NCBI RefSeq assembly: GCF_030269545.1
Contig: NZ_BSTN01000001.1
Span: 203,204-267,203 of the forward strand
Length of the DNA: 64,000 nt
Reading direction: 5' to 3'
Origin: Actinomadura sp. NBRC 104425
GTDB lineage: Bacteria; Actinomycetota; Actinomycetes; Streptosporangiales; Streptosporangiaceae
The notes beneath the pieces were generated by a model. It was given only the letters and a program-made list of their open reading frames with translations. It made no database searches and had not been told where the DNA came from. The first letter of the stretch is position 1; every line of letters begins with the position of its first letter. This document shows, piece after piece, positions 10,560 through 16,616 of this stretch. The position numbers and the translations under genes are program-made.

Positions 10560-10870
10560 ACAGCCAGACTGCCGAACAGGGTCATCGACTGCGCGCTGGC
10601 CGAGCCCCGCAACCAGTGGCGCATCCAGAACTGGCTGCGGCAGGGCGGCAACGGCGACCCGCGGCCGACCCTGGCCGGGTAGTTCGGGCCGCGTGGCTGC
10701 ACGCCGCTCGGGGAGGTCATGTACGCCGACAGGCGTATCACGGGTGCGCAGCTGGCGGCGCTGTGGACGTCGGTCACCGGCGGGCGCCACGCACCGTCGG
10801 TCGACGGCCGGGACGGGCGGCAGTGGTTTCGGCCTCCGTGCGCCTCGCCTCAGGTGGTTCCATGAGGGAG
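10560..10870 (+). pseudogene. Possible decayed reading frame with an in-frame stop
   Basis: One plus-strand frame reads credible protein on both sides of a TAG at 10680: NRVIDCALAEPRNQWRIQNW before it and EVMYADRRITGAQLAALWTS after it. Neither part has a start with a ribosome site. It resembles a dead gene of unknown family in the debris around the toxin. The evidence is weak. Confidence 0.3.
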
Positions 10871-11329
10871 AAGAGTGGGCTCGGGCGCGAAACCGTAGCA
10901 CCAGACCTTGCCCGGAGGCTCCGCAGGAAGGGTTCCCCGGATCAACTGGATCACCGCTGTCCCCAGTGAGATCACGGACGCGGTCGGGATGGCCTCCGTT
11001 CCCCTCCATTCGAATTGTTCGAGCGGCCAGTGTGCGGCTTCTTCCGGCTCCACCGCCGCACGCGTGCCAAGGCTGCGATTCGCCTGTTCCAGCCATCCGG
11101 TGAACGTGCGGAGCCGCTGCCGGCCCCATGCCGGGTCGATGGAGAGCGCGAAGTCACTGATCTCCGCACAGGCCGCCAGCTGGTCGAGTACTTCGTCCAC
11201 CCAGCGATCGGGTTTCGCCCCGGTCGTGCCGCGGACCGTCATGATGACTTCGGCCAGCAGGACCGAGCGGGCCAGGTCGTACGACCAGAACCAGCGGTCA
11301 CCGTACTCGATCGTCGTCGTAGCGCTCAT
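10850..11329 (-). CDS. Hypothetical protein, putative orphan immunity protein
   Basis: A 159-residue acidic soluble protein starting at ATG 11329 (MSATTTIEYGDRWFWSYDLA), rich in Trp and Glu, with no signal or membrane segment. These traits suit the immunity proteins of polymorphic toxin loci, which bind and block one toxin. It has no adjacent toxin of its own: the next sequence upstream is the duplicated 91-bp segment and a Hint-domain remnant. I do not recognise a named family. A stand-alone immunity gene protecting against relatives' toxins is the likeliest reading. Confidence 0.6.
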   Translation of the reverse strand: MSATTTIEYGDRWFWSYDLARSVLLAEVIMTVRGTTGAKPDRWVDEVLDQLAACAEISDFALSIDPAWGRQRLRTFTGWLEQANRSLGTRAAVEPEEAAHWPLEQFEWRGTEAIPTASVISLGTAVIQLIRGTLPAEPPGKVWCYGFAPEPTLLPHGTT

Positions 11330-11338
11330 GGGAGATCA

Positions 11339-11429
11339 GTCCACACCATCGGCAGCCGACCCGGCGTTTCACTCGGCGCTGATGTCGATGACCTCTTCGA
11401 GGCGTTCGACCACGAACGGGCCGTAGCCG
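11339..11429. repeat. 91-bp direct duplication, copy 2
   Basis: Aligned base for base with 10185-10275. It begins just before the 159-residue ORF start on the minus strand and carries the C-terminal end YGPFVVERLEEVIDISAE without the rest of that gene. It also carries a degenerate copy of the lipoprotein's last codons. Confidence 0.9.
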
Positions 11430-11546
11430 CGCATGGTCCCGCGTGCAGCGGCGTGCGTCCACCACCATCGCCCGGCTGCCGTCGGGCATGGCCGGAAGGT
11501 CGTCGAAGGCGAGCTCCCCGGCGCCGGATCGGTTCTTCCGGCTCAC
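11430..11546 (-). pseudogene. Remnant of a Hint (pretoxin) domain
   Basis: The frame reads ELAFDDLPAMPDGSRAMVVD, which matches the intact toxin's Hint segment GLAFGDVLGAAGGGRAMVVD with the same spacing. At DNA level about 60 bases align without gaps to roughly 12640-12700 of the toxin gene. Nothing before or after it forms a complete domain. It abuts copy 2 of the 91-bp repeat. This is what a recombined, discarded toxin cassette leaves behind. Confidence 0.6.
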
Positions 11547-11553
11547 AGCGTCA

Positions 11554-11952
11554 TCAGGTGTAATCGATGAGCCCGTCCTCCGGCGTGTAGACGGCTTCGA
11601 GCGTCTGGAGATCGTCGCTCAGGAACGCCCGCCACCGCCCCTCGTCCACGACGGCGTGAAAGATCTCCCGTGCGATCTCCATCTGACGACCGTAGTTCTT
11701 GTCCAGGTCGCGGACCTCGAACCAGTAGGGATGCGCCTCGAAGGACGGGAAAAAGTCATCGTCGTCCTCCGGGTCATCTGTGATGTTGTGTCGGCTCAGG
11801 TTCACCGCCACGGCCCCACCGCGCATCACCAACACGAGCGTTCCGTCACCGTCCGGAACGAAGGACCCTTCCAGAACCCGCTCGCCGAGCGCCACCAAGT
11901 CATCCAAGGTGACATCCGGTCCACCGACGAGCACGAAAGCATGTCGTGACAT
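11554..11952 (-). CDS. Putative immunity protein for the adjacent polymorphic toxin
   Basis: From the ATG at 11952 this gives a 132-residue acidic protein (MSRHAFVLVGGPDVTLDDLV; NITDDPEDDDDFFPSFEAHP). An ATG at 11964 is the alternative; GAGG lies 12 bases before 11952 but touches 11964, so I prefer 11952. It starts 44 bases after the toxin stop, on the same strand, the standard position of an immunity gene. It has no signal peptide, consistent with neutralising a toxin in the cytoplasm. The family is not recognised; role assigned from position, size and acidity. Confidence 0.7.
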   Translation of the reverse strand: MSRHAFVLVGGPDVTLDDLVALGERVLEGSFVPDGDGTLVLVMRGGAVAVNLSRHNITDDPEDDDDFFPSFEAHPYWFEVRDLDKNYGRQMEIAREIFHAVVDEGRWRAFLSDDLQTLEAVYTPEDGLIDYT

Positions 11953-11995
11953 GGGTCTTATCATCCTCGCCGATCCGCGACGCGACTCAGGACGG

Positions 11996-13621
11996 TCACG
12001 TGCACCACAGCTGCCCGCCATGCTCAGGAGACGGAGCACAGTTGATCTCCCAGTTGTCCCCGAAGAACCGAATGCTCTTCTGGTTGGCGTGCGGCTGTCC
12101 GAGATACCGCCTGATTCCCTTCATCGCCTCTTCGCGGGTCATGCCCGTGCCCTCGGAACTGAGGACGGCATGCTGTGCCTGACCAGTGGCACTGTTGAGA
12201 GACCTCTTGACGGTGTTGCTGTTCGGAATCGGGTTCTTCTTGTCGCCTTTGATCGTCTTGAACTCGGTGGGCACCCCGTCGACCTCCGAGTCCCCAGTCC
12301 GTCCTCTCTCCCCTTGCAGGGCCTTCTCCTGCTTCGCCTTGACGATCTTGCCCTCCTGGGCGAGCCTCTCGGCGATCCTCCTCTCGTCGGGGTCGAAACT
12401 CTTCTCTCGTTCGTCGATGATGCCCTTGCCGTGACGGCGCACTCCCTGCGGGAGCGGGTCGGTGTAACCGGCCTCACGAATCTTCTTCTCGATCGGGTCG
12501 TCCGGATCAACACCACAAGCTTCGGGACCGGAAGCGGGGTCATTGTGAACGAGCAGGTCCGCGCTTCCGAGCCCGATGAAGTAGGTGTGCAGGTCTTCGA
12601 CGGTGAGGTTGTAGACCGTCTCGTCACGACGGCGGTGCGAGGAGTCGACGACCATCGCCCGGCCGCCCCCGGCGGCGCCGAGCACGTCGCCGAAGGCCAG
12701 GCCGTCCGCGCTGATCCAGTCGTCGACGCCGGTCACCCAGAACGGGTGGTTGGCCGTCGCGGTGATGCGGGCGGTCGGGCCGCCCAGGCTCCCGTCGAGG
12801 TCGACGGTGAGGTTCACAAGATCCTTCGGCCCGCTGCCGACGATGCGGGCGGTGACCCGCCGAGGCCCGCTCCGGCCGGTCATGGGGTCGCTGGCCCAGA
12901 CCATGTCGCCGACCCGGACACGTTCGATCGGTTTACGGGTTCCGTCCGCCATCAGCACCGGCGTACCCGGGAGGAAGCTGTTGCCGGACTTCTTGCGTTT
13001 GCACGCCTCCAGCGCCTTGTCCAGACGGATTCGGGCGTCTCGACGCGCTTTGCGCGCCTTGTCCAGCCGGCGTTTCAGGTCCAGGAACCGGTCGATCAGC
13101 TTGACGACCTTGGGGATCGACTTCAGCAGCTTGCCGACCTTGCTCCATGGGACGACGCCGAGCAGAGCCCAGGCGCAGTCGGCGAAGTTGGGCTTATTGA
13201 CGCAGTTCAAGATGTCCCCGGCCAGAAAGTCCAGGCCGAGCTTGCCGATCTCTTTCAGCAGGTTGAAGCCGTCCCACTGCTGCTGGGCGCCGTTCAGCTC
13301 GCGATCGGAGGCGGCCAGGGCGCTCTTGGCCGCCTCGTACTCCTGCTCCTCCGGCGTGAGGCCCCCCGAGGCGGAGGGCGCGGGCGACGATCCCACCGGG
13401 GACGCCGTGGTGGACGGCGACGCACCGGCCCGGTCCTTTCCGCCACCGTCCGGATCGCAGCCGGAACTGCCGGTGATCTTGCACACACCGGCCCTGATGT
13501 TCGCGACGACCGAGTCGGGAATCGCCACCACCGTCACGGCAGCGGCGATCGCGCCCACCAGGAGGGCGACCGCGATGTAGGAGAGCGCCCCCTCACCTGT
13601 ATCGCCGAGTCGACGCAGCAT
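11996..13621 (-). CDS. Polymorphic toxin: prepilin-like leader, Hint domain, CdiA-CT-like nuclease
   Basis: A 541-residue protein. Residues 1-35 (MLRRLGDTGEGALSYIAVAL and on) look like a Flp/TadE prepilin leader: basic start, Gly-Glu-Gly, Tyr where pilins have EY, and a 20-residue hydrophobic helix. A Ser/Pro linker (65-95), a helical region (95-210) and a Hint domain follow: FLPGTPVLMADGTRKPIERV, TATANHPFWV, YNLTVEDLHTYFIG, then LLVHN, the autoproteolytic junction. The C-terminal toxin (about 370-541) contains GDSEVDGVPTEFKTIKG, a D-x(n)-ExK pattern of PD-(D/E)xK/CdiA-CT tRNase type. The substrate is unknown. The start lies close to the Tad operon, but about 5 kb away. Confidence 0.88.
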   Translation of the reverse strand: MLRRLGDTGEGALSYIAVALLVGAIAAAVTVVAIPDSVVANIRAGVCKITGSSGCDPDGGGKDRAGASPSTTASPVGSSPAPSASGGLTPEEQEYEAAKSALAASDRELNGAQQQWDGFNLLKEIGKLGLDFLAGDILNCVNKPNFADCAWALLGVVPWSKVGKLLKSIPKVVKLIDRFLDLKRRLDKARKARRDARIRLDKALEACKRKKSGNSFLPGTPVLMADGTRKPIERVRVGDMVWASDPMTGRSGPRRVTARIVGSGPKDLVNLTVDLDGSLGGPTARITATANHPFWVTGVDDWISADGLAFGDVLGAAGGGRAMVVDSSHRRRDETVYNLTVEDLHTYFIGLGSADLLVHNDPASGPEACGVDPDDPIEKKIREAGYTDPLPQGVRRHGKGIIDEREKSFDPDERRIAERLAQEGKIVKAKQEKALQGERGRTGDSEVDGVPTEFKTIKGDKKNPIPNSNTVKRSLNSATGQAQHAVLSSEGTGMTREEAMKGIRRYLGQPHANQKSIRFFGDNWEINCAPSPEHGGQLWCT

Positions 13622-13954
13622 GCAAGTCCCCCGCAGACCGTCCCCCGAGAACGAAACCCCAACGAAGCCTGTCTCAGGAGATCAGCGGCAGCGGCGATCG
13701 CAAAGGGCCCGTGGGCCCAAAATCAGCACGCGGCGCACTCCGGGCGGGCTTGCGCGGCCCCCGGCAGCCGGTATCGGTCGCCCTGGGGACAAGCCTGTTC
13801 ACTCGCTGTTCAATGGCGTGCTTGTATACGCCGCCGAGGCATGGTCTAAGCGGCCCGCTGTGCCTCCATGGCTCGGACCTGTGGGAACGCAGGGTAGGGA
13901 AGTACATCCGTATGGGTGTGGAACGGAAGCTAGGCGGCCGTCGTCTTTCTATAG
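13622..13954. other. Intergenic region upstream of the toxin gene
   Basis: It separates the toxin (minus) from the zinc-ribbon gene (plus) and must hold both promoters. I see no coding signal; the open frames have no ribosome site. It carries the right copy of the GGGCCC palindrome at 13705-13726. The segment 13790-13950 is less GC-rich than the surroundings. Confidence 0.5.
13705..13726. repeat. GGGCCC palindrome with AAAATCAG tail, right copy
   Basis: GGGCCCGTGGGCCC followed by AAAATCAG, almost identical to the element at 9257-9277. The pair brackets the first lipoprotein, the orphan ORFs, the immunity gene and the toxin. Confidence 0.7.
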
Positions 13955-14650
13955 ATGACCACCTCCAGGCGCGAGGGGACGATCGAGTTGGCGAACAGGG
14001 ACTCGACGGGCGTCCTAGAGATCTGCCCCGCCTGCGGGCAGAGCGGCGTCTGCCTCTACCGCGTGCGCACCACCGGCGAGCAGTTCTGGCTTTGCGAGGA
14101 ATGCGATGCGGCCTGGCGCCCGGGCACCGACCGTTCGGTGTTGGACATCACCCTGTCCGGCTTTCTGCCCGCCGAGCCCAACCCGTGGAAGGCGATCGAA
14201 AGGGCAGATGGCCCGCGGCGGCCGCAAACCCTGCAGGCCCTGGTCGACCTGGTGTCAAAGGGCGAACTGTCCGGGCTGGCGCTGGGCATGCACCGCACCG
14301 ACGCCCTGACCGTGGTCGACGTCCCACATGCCCCGGCGTCCAGCAGCGTCGTGACGGCAGGTGACGTTTCACTGACCTTCGAGGCCGACACCCTGGTGGG
14401 AATCGCGGTCCGCCTGCCACCGACCGGCGTCCGCTGGCCCGGCCTGATGTCCTTGGCAACCTCCTCCCGTTTGGCGTCCGCCCCCCGCCCCGAGGCCCTG
14501 GAGGCCCTACGAGACGCGGGCTTCGAGCCCCTGCCCGGCGCCTCGCCGGACGACGATGCCGTCGAGTTCCAGGCCGTTGGACGACGGATGAGCCTCGAAT
14601 TCGACCAGGGTCTGCTGAGCGCCGTCGCCGTCTCCGACACAGGCAACTGA
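13955..14650 (+). CDS. Zinc-ribbon protein with a C-terminal immunity-like domain
   Basis: A 231-residue protein. Residues 20-60 hold a zinc ribbon (CPACGQSG, then LCEECDAAWR); the remaining 150 residues form an unrecognised alpha/beta domain (VSLTFEADTLVGIAVRLPPT; MSLEFDQGLLSAVAVSD). The ATG at 13955 has no clear ribosome site; a TTG at 13988 follows GAGGGG at good spacing and would trim 11 residues while keeping the ribbon. The gene lies divergently beside the toxin, and its zinc-ribbon plus small acidic domain layout suits a toxin-locus immunity or regulatory protein. That is inference. Confidence 0.65.
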   Translation: MTTSRREGTIELANRDSTGVLEICPACGQSGVCLYRVRTTGEQFWLCEECDAAWRPGTDRSVLDITLSGFLPAEPNPWKAIERADGPRRPQTLQALVDLVSKGELSGLALGMHRTDALTVVDVPHAPASSSVVTAGDVSLTFEADTLVGIAVRLPPTGVRWPGLMSLATSSRLASAPRPEALEALRDAGFEPLPGASPDDDAVEFQAVGRRMSLEFDQGLLSAVAVSDTGN

Positions 14651-14654
14651 CCAC

Positions 14655-14860
14655 CGAACCGCCCGCGACGCCTCCCGGAATTCGCGGCGAACCGGGATGT
14701 CACGGACCGTCGCCGGTGAACGCAGCGCCCCCGTCCCTGCCTGGCCGTCAATCCCCGGACGAGTTCGCCCATGTCGAGGTCGAAACCGAAGGACGCCGCA
14801 CGGTCGGCGAGGAGTCGCGGGTGGGATCGACCTGCCGCCGGCCCAGCCCGGGAAAGCTCC
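14655..14860 (-). pseudogene. Decayed partial copy of the 15192 lipoprotein gene
   Basis: The minus strand reads FGFDLDMGELVRGL, matching FGLDLDMGVLVRQL of the intact lipoprotein, and continues with a recognisable RRRSVTSRFA against DGSVTSGFA. At DNA level 14762-14855 closely matches 15576-15660. Start, signal peptide and C-terminus are absent and the frame drifts. It is a truncated duplicate. Confidence 0.75.
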
Positions 14861-15191
14861 GCCCGGGCTTTGCTGTCCCAGTGCCGCTTATCGGCGTCGA
14901 CGGATTCTCCGGTGTCCTTTTCCGTTGGTCTCCGAGGCGTGCTTGATCAGCCTTCTTCGGGGTTTGTCTGCGCCCAGGCTCGGGCCCAGTCTCGGACCCG
15001 CGCGGTCCATTGCCCGCCATGCGACGGGTCCTGGGCCAGTTCCTGGAGCCTCTTGCTCACGCTTTGACGTCCCCGGGAATGGGGCCGGTACCGTCGGGGG
15101 GACGAGCACCGCATCCCCGGGCCCGACGAAGTAGCGGGGTTCGCCAAGGGGGCCGTTGGCTCGAATCGGTGTCGGGCGGGCTTCTGGCGGA
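14861..15191. other. Intergenic debris next to the lipoprotein copy
   Basis: About 330 bases between the decayed copy and the intact lipoprotein. A minus-strand frame at 14947-15075 reads RQSVSKRLQELAQDPSHGGQ and then WTARVRDWARAWAQTNPEEG before a stop. This looks like the tail of a real protein but has no start or family. It may be another gene fragment. Confidence 0.35.
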
Positions 15192-15881
15192 TCAGGCGAG
15201 GGCGAAGGAGGCGGCGATGCGCTCGGCCTCCGGCGGCATGGCGCCCTGGCGCGCTTCGATGTCGACGTAGCAGAAGCGGTCGTCGGACAGCGAGACCCGG
15301 ACCGTCATGCCGCTGACCGGTCCGGACTTGTTCGTCGAGTCATAGGTGGCCTTGAAGCCGGGCTTGCCGCTGACGGTCAGGTCCGTGATGCGCGAGCCGG
15401 GTTCCAGGGCCTGCTGCTTGCGCTTGAGCTGCTCCAGGGACGCGCCCACCGCGCCGCCGCGGTCGCAGCCGGCCGTCAGGTGGGGGGCGAACCCCGAGGT
15501 CACCGAGCCGTCGATGGCGAAGACGGCGCCCTGCTTGATCTGCTGGGCCAAGAGCTGCCGGACGAGAACGCCCATGTCGAGGTCGAGGCCGAAGGACGTC
15601 CGCACGGTCGGCGAGGAGTCCGTCGTGGGATCGACCTGCCGCCAGCCCGCGGGAAGGGTCAGGGTGACACCGGTCTTGCCGCCGCCGATGCGGGTGCCGC
15701 CGCCGGACGGCGCGGAAGCGGACGACGCGGGCGTCGCGGGGACGGCGCGCGTGGTGATCTGCTGGGACGGCGACGCGCTCGCGTCGGCCTCGCCGTCGCC
15801 TGAGTCTCCGCCGCAGGCGGTGAGGGCCAGCGGGACGAGCGTGCCGATCACTCCTGCGGCGACCGCGGTGAGACGGCCCAT
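15192..15881 (-). CDS. Lipoprotein of unknown function
   Basis: A 229-residue protein from ATG 15881. Its signal peptide (MGRLTAVAAGVIGTLVPLAL) ends in the lipobox LTAC, so it should be lipidated and anchored outside the membrane. After a Ser/Ala/Gly linker comes a globular domain (LPAGWRQVDPTTDSSPTVRT; VSGKPGFKATYDSTNKSGP; FCYVDIEARQG) of the kind seen in many uncharacterised actinobacterial lipoproteins. A broken partial copy lies at 14655-14860. The function is not deducible. A longer frame upstream was rejected because it would bury the signal peptide. Confidence 0.8.
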   Translation of the reverse strand: MGRLTAVAAGVIGTLVPLALTACGGDSGDGEADASASPSQQITTRAVPATPASSASAPSGGGTRIGGGKTGVTLTLPAGWRQVDPTTDSSPTVRTSFGLDLDMGVLVRQLLAQQIKQGAVFAIDGSVTSGFAPHLTAGCDRGGAVGASLEQLKRKQQALEPGSRITDLTVSGKPGFKATYDSTNKSGPVSGMTVRVSLSDDRFCYVDIEARQGAMPPEAERIAASFALA

Positions 15882-16050
15882 GAGTCCACTCCGTGTCCGG
15901 TCGGGTGCTGGCGCCCGGACCATATCAGGAAGGCCGCGGAGACGGTCATGCCATTTTTCCGCCGGGGCGCTGAGCGCGGTGCGGCGGAAAGACCGCGGGC
16001 GAGACGCACAAGAGGCGGTTCGGTGCCTCGGCGACCCGCTCCGCTCGGCC

Positions 16051-16056
16051 TAGAGT
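16051..16056 (+). promoter_or_regulatory. Putative -10 element of the kinase/AAA/rSAM/FHA operon
   Basis: TAGAGT lies 46 bases before the DUF4282 start, followed by a CAGGAG ribosome site at about 16089. No clear -35. It is the best promoter candidate before the six-gene operon. Confidence 0.35.
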
Positions 16057-16102
16057 CTTCCTGTAGGCGGAGCCTCGGTGGACGAACCAGGAGTCGACGG
16101 CG

Positions 16103-16570
16103 ATGACGAACCCTCCCGATCCCGGCCAGTACCAGCGTCCTCCCGCGCCGCCGGGCGCCCCGTACATGCAGCAGCCCCAGCCGCAGCCGGCCTACGGCGC
16201 CGCACCCGGCGCTCCGGGCGCGGGGCAGGCGGCGTTCGGGCGGCCGGGCGGGACGGGCGGCGTCCCCGAGAACAAGGGCCTGTTCGGCGCGCTGTTCGAC
16301 GCCAACTTCGACCACCTGGTGACGCCCAAGCTCATCAAGCTGTGCTACGTGCTGGCGCTGCTGCTGGTGACCCTGTCGGCGTTGATGGTGCTCGTCATCG
16401 GCGTGTGGGTGTTCCAGCTGCGCAACGGCTGGCTGCTGGGGCTGCTGATCATGCTGTGCGCCCCCGTCATTTGGATCTTCGAGGCCGTCCTGGTGCGCAT
16501 CTTCATGGAGGCGGTGGTGGTGCGGTTCAAGGGCGTCGAGCATCTGCGGGTCATCAAGGACAAGATCTGA
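16103..16570 (+). CDS. DUF4282 membrane protein, first gene of the six-gene operon
   Basis: A 155-residue protein. The first 45 residues are Pro/Gln/Gly-rich and likely disordered. From about 55 the DUF4282 pattern follows (GLFGALFDANFDHLVTPKLI), then two long hydrophobic helices (about 78-105 and 108-132) and a charged end (VVRFKGVEHLRVIKDKI). Proteins of this family are small inner-membrane proteins of unknown role. It is read in the same direction as the kinase, 46 bases upstream, and the Pro/Gln-rich N-terminus resembles the linker of the FHA protein that closes the operon. It may anchor the complex at the membrane. Confidence 0.8.
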   Translation: MTNPPDPGQYQRPPAPPGAPYMQQPQPQPAYGAAPGAPGAGQAAFGRPGGTGGVPENKGLFGALFDANFDHLVTPKLIKLCYVLALLLVTLSALMVLVIGVWVFQLRNGWLLGLLIMLCAPVIWIFEAVLVRIFMEAVVVRFKGVEHLRVIKDKI

Positions 16571-16616
16571 ACAGCAGGGTTAGGCTCGCCAGGAGTCACG
16601 CGACATAGACGGGGCA

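Noticed and set aside
11996..12039. Longer start of the immunity gene at 12039
   Set aside because: It would overlap the toxin's end and lacks a ribosome site; ATG 11952 fits better.
13674..13907. 77-codon minus frame upstream of the toxin
   Set aside because: Unconvincing composition, no start signal; treated as promoter DNA.
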